Counted from the stretch's first letter, positions 29,731-38,708 are shown. The stretch: 51,838 nucleotides of DNA from an uncultured Alphaproteobacteria bacterium (GCA_944391725.1 CALXUQ010000004.1:1-51838), one strand, 5' to 3'. Numbers and translations: made by a program. The notes: a model not told the origin generated them from the sequence alone.

Positions 29731-29909
29731 GACTAGACTTGCACTCGGGTGAGCCGGGTGCGGAGTGTCACAACTCCTTAACTAGAAAAGAACAACTCCT
29801 TGAATGGGGAGCGATCGGAATAAGTGTGCCTTGCGCATAACGAAGAAGGTCGACTGACATATGCAGTTGCTAACTCCCCGCCTTAGGAATGCTAGGGCGG
29901 TTTCTTTTT
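29731..29909 (+). ncRNA. Conserved three-hairpin leader or small RNA, copy 2 (uninterrupted)
   Basis: This is the intact form of the element at 783-908. Hairpin 1 is 29741-29748 with 29754-29761; hairpins 2 and 3 are as in copy 1. The conserved core ends at GTCGACTG and is followed after about 20 bases by the terminator stem ending at 29909. Without interruption the full transcript would be about 170-180 bases. It is either a free small RNA or the leader of the XRE gene that starts at 29939. The stretch from 29612 to 29730 holds nothing else that I can see. Confidence 0.5.
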
Positions 29910-29920
29910 AACTAGAAACC
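29878..29920 (+). promoter_or_regulatory. Terminator overlapping an alternative hairpin before the XRE gene, copy 2
   Basis: Stem 29878-29886 with 29892-29900, loop GAATG, then TTTCTTTTT (29901-29909). GGTTTCT at 29899-29905 can instead pair with AGAAACC at 29914-29920. Loop sequence differs from copy 1 while both stems are kept. Confidence 0.6.
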
Positions 29921-29938
29921 TAAAGGGAGTTTAGAGCT

Positions 29939-30205
29939 ATGGGACATCATCGTAACCGTATTAAATCTTGGCAGGAATGCCGCAAAGAAATTGGCGAAAA
30001 AATTAAGGAAATGCGCTTAGAGTTGGCTTTATCGCCCGAAAATGCCGCCGAAATACTGCATACCGGCACCAATCACTTGCTTTACTTAGAAGATGGATAT
30101 CTAAAAAATATGCAAATCTCCACCCTCCACGCACTAGCTTATAAATATAATTATAAGTTACAGATAAGCTTTGAGAAAAAAATAGTTCAGCCAGCACATA
30201 GATAG
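29939..30205 (+). CDS. Small XRE/Cro-like DNA-binding protein, copy 2
   Basis: 88 residues, almost identical to the 1264 protein up to FEKK; it differs at the N-terminus (MGHHRNRIK) and in a few helix positions (ALSPENA against DLSPETA). It then ends IVQPAHR, overlapping the repeat that starts at 30201. It keeps the same helix-turn-helix region. The ribosome site AAAGGGAG lies ten bases before the ATG. It lies just before the convergent accD gene. Confidence 0.8.
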   Translation: MGHHRNRIKSWQECRKEIGEKIKEMRLELALSPENAAEILHTGTNHLLYLEDGYLKNMQISTLHALAYKYNYKLQISFEKKIVQPAHR

Positions 30206-30299
30206 CATCGCGGATATAGGGCACATACGTCAAGCAACTAACCTGCCGCGCCCAGCCGTGCTGGCCTCAGGCGCTGCTTGCGCGCACCCGTCGCACGGG
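30201..30299. repeat. Dispersed repeat associated with the XRE module, copy 3
   Basis: Begins GATAGCATCGCGG and matches 1662-1725 and 1927-1990. Between the conserved core and the final CCCGTCGCACGGG it carries about 40 extra bases with small palindromes (CAGCCGTGCTGG, GCGCTGC/GCGCGC). A further CAGCCGTGCTGG follows at about 30303-30317, before accD. Confidence 0.65.
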
Positions 30300-30336
30300 C
30301 GCACCAGCCGTGCTGGCTCTCAAAGGAGGCCTTATA

Positions 30337-31218
30337 TTATTTTTGTTCAATTGCCAGAGTAGTAATTTTAGGTTTGGTATGAGTAAGAATACTAATCACT
30401 TTCACCAACTCATTTTTGAGTTCCTGACGTGTCACCACAATATCGACCATCCCGTGTTCTTTGAGATATTCGGCGCGTTGGAACCCTTCGGGCAATTTTT
30501 CGCGAATGGTCTGCTCAATCACGCGAGCTCCGGCAAAGCCGATAACACAACCTTTTTCGGCAATATGGACATCGCCAAGCATAGCAAAAGAGGCCGAAAC
30601 ACCACCGGTTGTCGGGTCAGTCAAAATGGAGATGAAAGGCAAGCCTTTTTCCTTAACCATATTGATAGCCGCGGTTGTGCGTGCCATTTGCATTAGAGAT
30701 AAGATACCTTCCTGCATTCTTGCTCCGCCGGATGCTGCCACAGTAATCAGCGGATAATTACCTTTGCAAGCAATTTCAGCTGCTTTAACGATTCCCTCGC
30801 CCACAGCAGTACCCATCGAACCACCCATAAAAGAGAAGTCCATCGCGGCTACTACACAATTAATTCCGCCGATTTCGCCTTGAGCCACTTTGATAGCATC
30901 ATCATTACCGGTCGCTTTGCGATAAGCCCGCAACCGATCGGTATATTTTTTGGAGTCTTTGAAGTTGAGTGGATCTTCCTTAGTTTTAGGAAGTGTAACT
31001 TCATTATATTCTCCGTTATCAAACAGCATTTTGAGGCGTTTATCAATATACAAACGCAAGTGATGTCCGCATTTAGTGCAAACATAGCTGCTTTTTTTGA
31101 GCTCTTTGGAGAACAACATCTGCCCACAATTAGGACACTTAGTCCAGAGGTTGTCGGCAATTTCTTTAGGAGTAGTTTTTTTAACTTTCGGTCGAACGAA
31201 ATCTGTAAGCCAATTCAT
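30337..31218 (-). CDS. accD: Acetyl-CoA carboxylase carboxyltransferase subunit beta
   Basis: 293 residues. With AccA it transfers carboxyl from biotin carrier to acetyl-CoA to give malonyl-CoA, the first step of fatty-acid synthesis. The zinc ribbon C28-C31-C47-C50 (CPNC, CTKC) is complete. The carboxyltransferase core has GGSMGTAVGEGIVKAAE, ASGGARMQEGILSLMQMA and DPTTGGVSASFAMLGD. ATG 31218 was preferred to the in-frame GTG two codons earlier. It follows lapA on the same strand; the trp genes commonly between them in alphaproteobacteria are missing. Confidence 0.95.
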   Translation of the reverse strand: MNWLTDFVRPKVKKTTPKEIADNLWTKCPNCGQMLFSKELKKSSYVCTKCGHHLRLYIDKRLKMLFDNGEYNEVTLPKTKEDPLNFKDSKKYTDRLRAYRKATGNDDAIKVAQGEIGGINCVVAAMDFSFMGGSMGTAVGEGIVKAAEIACKGNYPLITVAASGGARMQEGILSLMQMARTTAAINMVKEKGLPFISILTDPTTGGVSASFAMLGDVHIAEKGCVIGFAGARVIEQTIREKLPEGFQRAEYLKEHGMVDIVVTRQELKNELVKVISILTHTKPKITTLAIEQK

Positions 31219-31256
31219 AATCACAAACCATATTTGTTAATACAAAAAGAAAAACC

Positions 31257-31661
31257 TTATTCTTTATCCGGAGAGTCTTTAGGTTCAGACTTAAACCAGT
31301 TTTTGAGTTTTTCCTTAAAAGAGGGTTTGGGGAGTTGAGCTTCTTTAGCTTTAATATTTTCCAAATCCTCGTGCAGGTCTTCCATTTCCCGCACCAGCCT
31401 TTGCTGTTCCTTATTAAGTTTTTTACATTGTTTTTTGTGTTGACGCAGTGCTTTTCTGACCGGAGCATAAGACATCCAAGAGAACAGATGCCCAAGGAAG
31501 AACCCGAGCAAAATGAAAAACACCACGGCCACACTTAAAGAAACCGTAACCTCAAACGCAAACGGCCACAGGCTAAAAGTTGCCAAATCATTATTTACAA
31601 AAGCAAATACCAAAATAACAATCAGTACCGGCAGTCCGATAAGCGTTTTCAGCAAAGGCAT
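31257..31661 (-). CDS. LapA-domain membrane protein
   Basis: 134 residues. Two membrane segments (VLIVILVFAFVNND and SVAVVFFILLGFFLGHLFSW) flank the short FSLWPF turn typical of the LapA (DUF1049) family. A basic coiled-coil helix (about residues 70-110) follows. LapA with LapB adjusts lipopolysaccharide synthesis in E. coli. It lies between ihfB and accD, as in other alphaproteobacteria. Confidence 0.85.
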   Translation of the reverse strand: MPLLKTLIGLPVLIVILVFAFVNNDLATFSLWPFAFEVTVSLSVAVVFFILLGFFLGHLFSWMSYAPVRKALRQHKKQCKKLNKEQQRLVREMEDLHEDLENIKAKEAQLPKPSFKEKLKNWFKSEPKDSPDKE

Positions 31662-31685
31662 ATTTTACATCCTTTCGGAGAAGGT

Positions 31686-31970
31686 TTAATTTTTCTTGTT
31701 TAAGAGTTCAAACAACTGTTTTCCGATTTTGAAGTGAGGAATTTTTCTTTCTTCCACTTTGACCTGCTCACCGGTTCTGGGATTTTTAGCCAGACGGGAG
31801 CTGCGGTTACGAACTGAGAAAGCGCCAAAGCCTCTGAACTCAACTCTTTCACCTTTAGCCAGTGCGGCAATAATGTTATCAAAGATAACGGCCACGATTC
31901 TTTCCACATCCTTAAGCATCAGGTGCGGGTTTTTAGCAGCAATTTTTTCAATTAATTCAGATTTAGTCAC
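31686..31970 (-). CDS. ihfB: Integration host factor subunit beta
   Basis: 94 residues from a GTG start, which gives the normal IhfB length; AGAGGT seven bases upstream supports it over a TTG 24 bases earlier. The DNA-bending arm is clear ([16 protein letters not shown], then KNPRTGEQV). The ending [14 protein letters not shown] is of the IHF-beta type rather than HU. IHF bends DNA in transcription, replication and recombination. Confidence 0.92.
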   Translation of the reverse strand: MTKSELIEKIAAKNPHLMLKDVERIVAVIFDNIIAALAKGERVEFRGFGAFSVRNRSSRLAKNPRTGEQVKVEERKIPHFKIGKQLFELLNKKN

Positions 31971-32165
31971 TTTAATTACCTCTTTAATTATCAATCCAAA
32001 ATTAAACTAACTTTTTTTAAGCAATAAATCAATATCGCAAATTACAAAAAAGCAAAATTTAATTGCATATTTATCCCATATATTTTGATAAATCAAGCCC
32101 AAACCGTACAATCATGGTTAATAAATACGGGGATAAAGTTGAGTCTCAAACCAAACAGATACAAA

Positions 32166-32187
32166 AAAAGCCTCCGAAAGGAGGCTC
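32166..32187 (-). terminator. Terminator after tRNA-Arg(ACG)
   Basis: On the minus strand, GAGCCTCC pairs with GGAGGCTT and a long T-run follows, just past the tRNA 3' end. Confidence 0.85.
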
Positions 32188-32193
32188 ATTTAA

Positions 32194-32270
32194 TGGCGCG
32201 CCCGGCGGGATTCGAACTCACAACCTTCTGATCCGTAGTCAGATGCTCTATCCAATTGAGCTACGGGCGC
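32194..32270 (-). tRNA. tRNA-Arg(ACG)
   Basis: 77 bases, CCA encoded. Cloverleaf reads GCGCCCG acceptor, D-stem GCTC/GAGC, anticodon loop CTACGGA (anticodon ACG), and TTCGAAT in the T-loop. The A34 would be edited to inosine to read CGU/CGC/CGA. One A-C mismatch is present in the T-stem. Confidence 0.95.
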
Positions 32271-32513
32271 ATCGTTTTCGTAACACAAAAGCTTTAATAC
32301 TCTTTTTTAATTTTTTTTGCAAGCAAAATTTTTAATAATTTAAAAGAATTTTAAACTATTTCGGCTAAACATTGAAAAAACAAATAAGATGTTTAAAATC
32401 CAAATAAAATTACTACTTGTTTTTTTTGGAAAAAAACATTACAAAAGAAGATGTAACAAACCAAAATCGGCACAACACAGTATTGTGTTTATGAAAAAAG
32501 GTATATCACTATA

Positions 32514-33632
32514 ATGAAAAAAACAGCAATCAGATTATCCTTAACCGCAGTCACCGCCATTTTTATGAGCGGCTGCAGCTTTACTTCCGATGCATTGTTC
32601 CCCTCTTTGTTTGGGTCTGATGAACAAGAAGAAATGATTTCTAACGGTGACTTCAAAGCAACCGGTGCGGCTCTTCCCGAACTTGGCTCCACTAATTTTG
32701 AACCGGTCGAAATTTCTGAAGGCAACAACACCGGCACTTTTGTCGGTCAAAAAGTGGTGAGCTTTCGCAACGAGTTGACTCAGTTGCAAGAATCAATCCG
32801 TGCCTATAATGAAGAACTGCAAAAAGTTCGCAGTTCGGTCATCAACAATGCCATGCAGTATCACAAAACCATCGGCACCATTGAGGCCAAGTTGCAAGTA
32901 GGTACCACTCCGGGCAACCCCCAGATGTTCACTTTGTTGCAAAGTGCACAAAACAATATCCAGACCATGAACGGCAATACCATTGCTTTAGAGCGTCTGT
33001 CGGCTAAGGTAAACTCCGATACCGCCATGACCACCTATTTGCTGGATTCCATTCGGGCCGCCTATAGTGTTTCCGGTGCAGTTGATGAAGATCACCGCCA
33101 GTTGCGGATTTTGGAAAACGAAACCAACCAAACTTCTATCCTGATTAACAGCTTGTTAGGCGAAGTTAACAGCGATATCAGTCGTCAGCGCCAATACATT
33201 GAAAGCGCCAAAAATAATATTGTCGATTTGAGCGAGGCCATTAAGGTTGGTAGCTATGGTGTCAGCAATGTTCCTTTCTCTGCTGTCAGCAACACTGTCC
33301 GCTCCAATGCATACTCCGCTCCGCGCAGTGCCGGAGTTGCCAGCGGCAAACCTTTGTTCACCGCCAAGTTCAACAAAAACAACGTCAACTATCATGAAGG
33401 TTTGCGCCAAGCCGTTCAACAAGCTCAAGCCGCCAAACCCTCAGTCAGATTTGAAGTTGTCGCTGTTTCTCCGGCGTCCGGCAGTCAAGCCAGCAAGAAA
33501 AATGCTCAAACCCATGCCGGTAACATCTTCCAAGAGATGGTTGAAATGGGCGTTGGTGCCGATCGCATCAGCCTGTCAGCCAAGACCAGCGGAGATGCTA
33601 ATAGCACAGAGGTCCAAATTTTTGTAAGATAA
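32514..33632 (+). CDS. Lipoprotein with helical middle and OmpA-like C-terminal domain
   Basis: 372 residues. A signal peptide ends in lipobox MSGC (C21). The middle (about 75-240) is a long helical, coiled-coil-prone region. The last 90 residues start with LFTAKFNKNNVNYHEGL, contain an Ala-rich helix and end EVQIFVR; this spacing resembles an OmpA-like peptidoglycan-binding or secretin-like fold, but the standard peptidoglycan residues are not evident. Probably an outer-membrane lipoprotein facing the periplasm. I cannot name the family. A terminator follows. Confidence 0.75.
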   Translation: MKKTAIRLSLTAVTAIFMSGCSFTSDALFPSLFGSDEQEEMISNGDFKATGAALPELGSTNFEPVEISEGNNTGTFVGQKVVSFRNELTQLQESIRAYNEELQKVRSSVINNAMQYHKTIGTIEAKLQVGTTPGNPQMFTLLQSAQNNIQTMNGNTIALERLSAKVNSDTAMTTYLLDSIRAAYSVSGAVDEDHRQLRILENETNQTSILINSLLGEVNSDISRQRQYIESAKNNIVDLSEAIKVGSYGVSNVPFSAVSNTVRSNAYSAPRSAGVASGKPLFTAKFNKNNVNYHEGLRQAVQQAQAAKPSVRFEVVAVSPASGSQASKKNAQTHAGNIFQEMVEMGVGADRISLSAKTSGDANSTEVQIFVR

Positions 33633-33653
33633 TCTATAAATTGCTGTATAAAA

Positions 33654-33680
33654 AACCCGGAGTTTTGCTCCGGGTTTTTT
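33654..33680 (+). terminator. Terminator after the 32514 lipoprotein
   Basis: Stem AACCCGGAG against CTCCGGGTT with a TTTTG loop (33654-33676), followed by T. The preceding A-run lets it work for the minus strand too. Confidence 0.9.
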
Positions 33681-33703
33681 GGTAATGTGAGTTGCGCTTA
33701 ATC

Positions 33704-35059
33704 TTAATATTTTCCGGCCATGGCCTTATAAACATAGTTTTCATATTTGATAATTTGATATTTTTGCTGGATTAGCTCATCTTGGAGCGAATTTTGTTTA
33801 TGAATTGCCTCCAGATAATCTTTGAACTCAATTTTGCCGCTGTTATAACGCGTTTGATAATATTTGGTAATTTCTACGGCATTAAGATAGTTTTGTTCGG
33901 TATTGCCATAAGAGTTCAGCGCTTTGGCATAAGCGGTGTAATAATATCCCACTTCATTAACCGCTTGGTTTAGGCTGTCCTTAAAATCAACCAGTGCCAA
34001 TTGATAGTCGGCTTCCGAAATTTTGATATTGTTTTTCACCCGATTCCAATCCAAGAACGGCAAGTCAACAGAGACGCTACCGAGCACAAACGGAAAATCA
34101 AACGTGGTTCGTGCTTTGTCTGAAGAACTGCCGAGAGCTCCGTTCAGCGAAATACTCGGATACCAGTTTTTGTTTTCGGCCTCCAAATTTTTGAAAGCTT
34201 TCTCCAAACGATATTGGCTGGCTTGCAAATCCGGACGTTTAGCCAAGACCGCGAGTGGTACATCCATGTTCACGCCGAGATTTTGTTGCTCGAGCATATT
34301 TCCAAAATTAAGCACTAATTCTTGGTTGTTGAGAATGTTTTTCAGGCTGGTTTCCATTTCTTTATATTGGGTTTCAAGGCTCAGCAGTTTATTTTTTTCA
34401 GATAACAGACTTTGCTTCGATTCCAAAAATTCCAAATTATCGGTTTGACCGCTTTTATATTTTGCCTCAGTAATATTTTGAATATTCTGGTAAGTTTCAA
34501 CATTTTTCTTAGACAGCACGATTGCGTTGTTGAGATATTCCAGATTAAAGTACAAATCCACCACACTGTTGACCAGGCTGAGTTTGGCGGTTTCGCGGTC
34601 CATTAAAGTTGCCTTGAGTTCAAATTCTTGAGCATCGCGCAGGTTGCGGATTTTGCCATACAAGTCCACTTCATAATTCAGCCCGATTTCGCCGGTAAAA
34701 TTGCTGGCAAAATTGTCGTGAGTACCAATTTCTCTTTGCGAGGAAGCGCCCAAACTTCCATTCAAGGTTGGAAACAAATCCAAATTGCTCAAATTGAGGT
34801 TATAGAGTTCTTTGTTAACATTGATTGCCGCGCGAATATAATCGGGGTTATTAGTGAGCGCCATATCAATCAGGCGGTTGAGTTCGGCATTATTATATCC
34901 GCGCCACCAACTGGTATCCACGCTGTAGTTCTGTTGAGACGATTGCATATTTTGGAGCTCACTGCTCAGGTCAATAGGTTGATAAGGCAGTGAGGCGCAT
35001 CCGCACAGCAACGACAAATTCATCATCATTAACGAAGTATAGATATAATGTTTTTTCAT
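33704..35059 (-). CDS. Outer membrane efflux lipoprotein (TolC/NodT family)
   Basis: 451 residues. The signal peptide ends in lipobox LLCGC. The rest is two repeats of the TolC outer-membrane efflux fold: long helices rich in Asn/Leu/Gln (for example LNRLIDMALTNNPDYIRAAI and RPDLQASQYRLEKAFKNLEA) around strand pairs. The NodT-type motif YEVDLYGKIRNLRDAQ is present. It forms the outer-membrane channel for MacAB. The ATG at 35059 lies just after the macB stop; an in-frame GTG lies nine bases earlier. Confidence 0.9.
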   Translation of the reverse strand: MKKHYIYTSLMMMNLSLLCGCASLPYQPIDLSSELQNMQSSQQNYSVDTSWWRGYNNAELNRLIDMALTNNPDYIRAAINVNKELYNLNLSNLDLFPTLNGSLGASSQREIGTHDNFASNFTGEIGLNYEVDLYGKIRNLRDAQEFELKATLMDRETAKLSLVNSVVDLYFNLEYLNNAIVLSKKNVETYQNIQNITEAKYKSGQTDNLEFLESKQSLLSEKNKLLSLETQYKEMETSLKNILNNQELVLNFGNMLEQQNLGVNMDVPLAVLAKRPDLQASQYRLEKAFKNLEAENKNWYPSISLNGALGSSSDKARTTFDFPFVLGSVSVDLPFLDWNRVKNNIKISEADYQLALVDFKDSLNQAVNEVGYYYTAYAKALNSYGNTEQNYLNAVEITKYYQTRYNSGKIEFKDYLEAIHKQNSLQDELIQQKYQIIKYENYVYKAMAGKY

Positions 35060-35060
35060 G

Positions 35061-37001
35061 CTATTCACTCGCTAAAGCATCAATCGGGTTGAGGTTGGAA
35101 GCGTTTTTGGCCGGCATATATCCGAAGATAACACCGATAGCCGTCGAGCAGGCCAACGCCAAAACGATTGATGCGGTTGAGAAAATCATACCAAAATCTT
35201 GTGAAAAAGTGTTAAACCCAAATCCAATGAGCAAGGATAGACTAACCCCCATAAAACCGCCCACCAGACAAATCAGCACTGCCTCAATTAGAAACTGTTG
35301 CAAAATATCGGCTTGTTTGGCGCCGATAGCCATGCGGATACCGATTTCTTTGGTCCGCTCGGTTACAGATACCAACATAATGTTCATCACCCCGATACCA
35401 CCCACAATCAGCGAAATTACGGCAATACTGGCAATTAGAAGTTTCATGGTGTTGGTCGCACTTTCCACGGTTTGTTTAATGCTGTCGCTATTAATCATAA
35501 AGAAGTCTTTTTTACCGTGTAAAGCGGTTAAGATATGCTCAATACTTTCCTCAGCCACTTGGGAATTGACCTTATCGGAAATTTTTACCGTTATGGAGTT
35601 AATATCGCTGGTTCCGTTAATTTTATACATGGCAGTAGTATAAGGTGTCCAAATATTCATGGATTCTGAATCCGGTCCGGGGTTGCTGTTTTTCTCGGTC
35701 ACGCCGATAATTTTCAACGGCTTTTTGTTAAAAATGATAATTTCTCCGAGTGGATTCGGGTTATCTTCAAACATTTCATTTTTGGTGTTATCATCAATCA
35801 CCACTACCGAGGCCATTGAGTTCACCTCATCTTGAGTAAACACGCGGCCCTGAGCAATTTTGCGTCCCTTAACTTCAAAAAATTCGGCACCCACTCCGCT
35901 GAGCTGGGCGGTCAAAGAATAGTTCTGATACACCAAGGTACCGCTGTCAGAAACTTTGGGGGTTGAGTTATCAATAAAACTTTGTTTGGCTAAATAGTTG
36001 GAGTCGCTGACTTTTAGGGTTTTCACCCGCCCCGAACGCATATCGCCAAATCCGGTTCCGGGCATAATATCAATGGTATTAGTACCCATGGAGTTGATTT
36101 GCTCCATAATTTTGGCCTGAGAGGCATTTCCAAGCGCCACTACCGATACCACCGAGGCAATACCGATAATAATTCCGAGCATGGTTAAAAGTGAGCGCAT
36201 TTTGTTAGATATAATGGCATGCACCGACATATTAAGCGATTCCATAAACCGATATTTGAGTGTGTCCCACCGGCTGCGCTTGACATCTTCGAGTTGGTCT
36301 TGCGGCTCATAAAATTCATTAGCCTTGCGGACATCGGATACAATTTCGCCATCTTTGATTTCAATAATTCGGCTGGCCTGCGCAGCAATTTTGCTGTCAT
36401 GCGTTACCAAGATGATGGTATGCCCTTGTTGATGCAAATTTTTGATAATTTCCATCACCATTTCGCCGCTTTTGGAGTCCAAGGCACCGGTCGGCTCATC
36501 TGCCAAAATAATCTCACCGCCGTTCATCAACGCGCGTGCAATACTCACCCGTTGTTGTTGCCCGCCGGAAAGTTCGTTCGGTTTGTTGCCGAGTTTTTCG
36601 CCAAGATTAAGTTTTTTGAGCAGTTCGACTGCGCGTTTAGTTCTGGTCACCGTATTAAGCCCCAGATAAATTGCCGGCAGGGCCGCATTTTCGGTTGCTT
36701 TCAAACTGCTCAGCAAATTATAACGCTGAAAGATAAACCCAAATTTTTTGCAGCGCAAATCGGCCAGTTGGTCTTTGCTCATTTTGCCCACTTCCACTCC
36801 GCCGATTTTATAAGAGCCGGAAGTTGGCACGTCCAGACAACCAATAATATTCATCATGGTCGACTTTCCCGAACCCGATTGACCGATAATCGCCACAAAA
36901 TCGCCTTTTTCGATGGTCAAATCCACATCTTTGAGCACATGGACGCAATTCCCTTTGGTCCCGAAAAATTTGTTAATTTTTTTGAGTTCGATAATGTTCA
37001 T
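35061..37001 (-). CDS. macB: MacB ABC transporter, ATPase-permease
   Basis: 646 residues. The N-terminal ATPase (1-230) has Walker A GQSGSGKST, signature LSGGQQQRVSIARAL and Walker B IILADEPTGALD. After a linker come the first membrane helix (about 275), a periplasmic domain of about 220 residues, and the three C-terminal helices with the FtsX-type motif VTERTKEIGIRMAIGAK. With MacA and an outer membrane factor it forms a tripartite mechanotransmission pump for macrolides, lipopeptides or haem-like molecules. Confidence 0.94.
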   Translation of the reverse strand: MNIIELKKINKFFGTKGNCVHVLKDVDLTIEKGDFVAIIGQSGSGKSTMMNIIGCLDVPTSGSYKIGGVEVGKMSKDQLADLRCKKFGFIFQRYNLLSSLKATENAALPAIYLGLNTVTRTKRAVELLKKLNLGEKLGNKPNELSGGQQQRVSIARALMNGGEIILADEPTGALDSKSGEMVMEIIKNLHQQGHTIILVTHDSKIAAQASRIIEIKDGEIVSDVRKANEFYEPQDQLEDVKRSRWDTLKYRFMESLNMSVHAIISNKMRSLLTMLGIIIGIASVVSVVALGNASQAKIMEQINSMGTNTIDIMPGTGFGDMRSGRVKTLKVSDSNYLAKQSFIDNSTPKVSDSGTLVYQNYSLTAQLSGVGAEFFEVKGRKIAQGRVFTQDEVNSMASVVVIDDNTKNEMFEDNPNPLGEIIIFNKKPLKIIGVTEKNSNPGPDSESMNIWTPYTTAMYKINGTSDINSITVKISDKVNSQVAEESIEHILTALHGKKDFFMINSDSIKQTVESATNTMKLLIASIAVISLIVGGIGVMNIMLVSVTERTKEIGIRMAIGAKQADILQQFLIEAVLICLVGGFMGVSLSLLIGFGFNTFSQDFGMIFSTASIVLALACSTAIGVIFGYMPAKNASNLNPIDALASE

Positions 37002-38180
37002 TTAGAACCTCCGCGGGCCGCGATTACTGGTTGCTTTGTCCGAAATTTCGGCTGAAGACATCCACGCCAAAATCACCTTGTCGCCCTCGTTAACTCCGGT
37101 TTTGACCTCCATATTGAGCCCGTCTGAAATTCCGGTTGTAATTTGCCGTTGTTGCACTCCGTCAGCGGTCAAAATTTCCACATATTTAGCATTTCCGTTG
37201 GTCTTAATTGCTGTGGTTGGCACGGTCAATACATTGGGCGCACTTTCAACATAAAGCACATTTTGGGTAGTCATACCGATTCTGAGTTTGCCGTCAGGGT
37301 TGGGCACTACCAAGCGTCCATAGTAGTAGATAGCCTCACCTTCATCAACCACTTCGGTATATTCATCATTAGTCAGCAAGGTGAGCCCGGGGTCAATTGA
37401 TTTAAGCGTAGTTTCATGGACGTCGTTCATATCGGCCAAAATGGTATAAGTTACCTTAATGCCGGGTTTGACATTACTGATATCCCCTTCTGAAATTTCG
37501 ATTAAGATTTCCATTTGGCTCAAATCTGCAATTTGCACAATTGTCGGCGTGTCCATGGCGGCATTAATGGTTTGCCCGACTTTAACCGGAATAGATACGA
37601 TAGTCCCGTCCAGCGGGGCCGTGATTTTGGTATAGCCCAAATTAGTTTCGGCCGTACTAAGAGAAATTTGTGTTTCTTTAACGGAAGATTCGAGCTCCGC
37701 CACCTTTGATTTTGCCGTTTCATAAGTTTCTTGGGCATTTTCAAGGTCTTCATCTGAGGCGGCATTACGTTTTTTTAGGTTTTGCAAACGCTTATATTGC
37801 TTTTCGGCAATATTAAGAGAAGTTTTTGCCGCGGTGAGCTGTGCCTCATAACTGCTGAGTTTGGCTTTGTTGATGTCCACATCATTTTGTTGGGTTGTGG
37901 AGTCAATTTCAGCAATCATCTCGCCTTTTTTAACTGTCTGTCCGATTGTGACATAAAGTTTCTCAATTTTACCTGAAACCTGAGCACCGACGGTAACGAG
38001 TTCAATAGCGCGTACTTCTCCGGTCGCATTCACCACTTTCTCGATGTTTTTGCGCACTACATCTTCAGTAATGTATGAAGTTTCCTCCGGTCTGTTCCAA
38101 TAAGCCCCGGCCGCACCGGTCAGGAAGGCTATTGCAATCAGATAAACAAACATTTTTTTATGGTTTGCTAAAAAAGACAT
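37002..38180 (-). CDS. macA: MacA-type periplasmic adaptor
   Basis: 392 residues from ATG 38180 (GAGAG just before it; an in-frame ATG four codons earlier lacks a ribosome site). One N-terminal membrane anchor (MFVYLIAIAFLTGAAGAYW), then split lipoyl halves, a long alpha-hairpin rich in Ala/Lys/Glu (residues about 90-175) and a beta-barrel. The order macA-macB-outer membrane factor is a complete efflux operon; macA stop and macB start touch. Confidence 0.92.
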   Translation of the reverse strand: MSFLANHKKMFVYLIAIAFLTGAAGAYWNRPEETSYITEDVVRKNIEKVVNATGEVRAIELVTVGAQVSGKIEKLYVTIGQTVKKGEMIAEIDSTTQQNDVDINKAKLSSYEAQLTAAKTSLNIAEKQYKRLQNLKKRNAASDEDLENAQETYETAKSKVAELESSVKETQISLSTAETNLGYTKITAPLDGTIVSIPVKVGQTINAAMDTPTIVQIADLSQMEILIEISEGDISNVKPGIKVTYTILADMNDVHETTLKSIDPGLTLLTNDEYTEVVDEGEAIYYYGRLVVPNPDGKLRIGMTTQNVLYVESAPNVLTVPTTAIKTNGNAKYVEILTADGVQQRQITTGISDGLNMEVKTGVNEGDKVILAWMSSAEISDKATSNRGPRRF

Positions 38181-38338
38181 TGTTGCTCTCATTTATCATA
38201 AGTCCATACTAAAATTCATTCACACATACTAGTAAACGATATTTTAGGTGATAATGTTCAAAATCTTATGAAAAAAGTATAAATTAGTTGGTTGTTAAAA
38301 TAGTTAGATAAAGAAAAGTATGATTTTAATACAACAAA

Positions 38339-38363
38339 ACCCTCCGCAAGAGAGGGCTTTTTT
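38339..38363. terminator. Terminator beside tRNA-Ser
   Basis: CCCTC pairs with GAGGG. The sequence is flanked by A on the left and T on the right, so it can serve both strands; it lies just past the 3' end of tRNA-Ser on the minus strand. Confidence 0.75.
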
Positions 38364-38368
38364 GTAAC

Positions 38369-38459
38369 TGGCGGATAGAGAGGGATTCGAACCCTCGGTA
38401 CCCTTTGGGGGTACACACGATTTCCAATCGTGCGCCTTCGACCACTCGGCCATCTATCC
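38369..38459 (-). tRNA. tRNA-Ser(GGA)
   Basis: 91 bases with encoded CCA and the long variable arm of class II tRNAs. The anticodon loop reads TTGGAAA, giving anticodon GGA, for UCC/UCU codons. Confidence 0.95.
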
Positions 38460-38551
38460 AAGGTCTTTCAAGCTTATAGCTTAAACTAATTCATTTTGCA
38501 ATAGTTTTTTATTGAAATATTCGCAAGTTTTATTTATAACTGTGGCAGGCT

Positions 38552-38628
38552 GTCAGCGTAGCTCACCAGGATAGAGCGACGGTTTCCTAAACCGTAGGTA
38601 GCAGGTTCGAGTCCTGTCGCTGACGCCA
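38552..38628 (+). tRNA. tRNA-Arg(CCT)
   Basis: 77 bases, CCA encoded. The anticodon stem ACGGT/ACCGT holds loop TTCCTAA (anticodon CCT, for AGG). T-loop TTCGAGT. A divergent tRNA-Ser lies 92 bases to the left. Confidence 0.95.
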
Positions 38629-38645
38629 TTTTTTTATCCGCACAA

Positions 38646-38681
38646 AAAAATACCTCCCGTTTGCATAACGAAAGGTATTTT
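38646..38681 (-). terminator. Terminator after the first histidine phosphatase
   Basis: AAAATACCT pairs with AGGTATTTT across a 17-base loop; on the minus strand T-rich sequence follows. A large loop lowers certainty. Confidence 0.5.
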
Positions 38682-38708
38682 AATTTCATAATTCATACCG
38701 GCATTAGC

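Noticed and set aside
32063..32335. 90-residue plus-strand frame
   Set aside because: It runs through the antisense of tRNA-Arg and its terminator.
36219..37055. 278-residue plus-strand frame inside macB
   Set aside because: Antisense shadow of the MacB ATPase domain.
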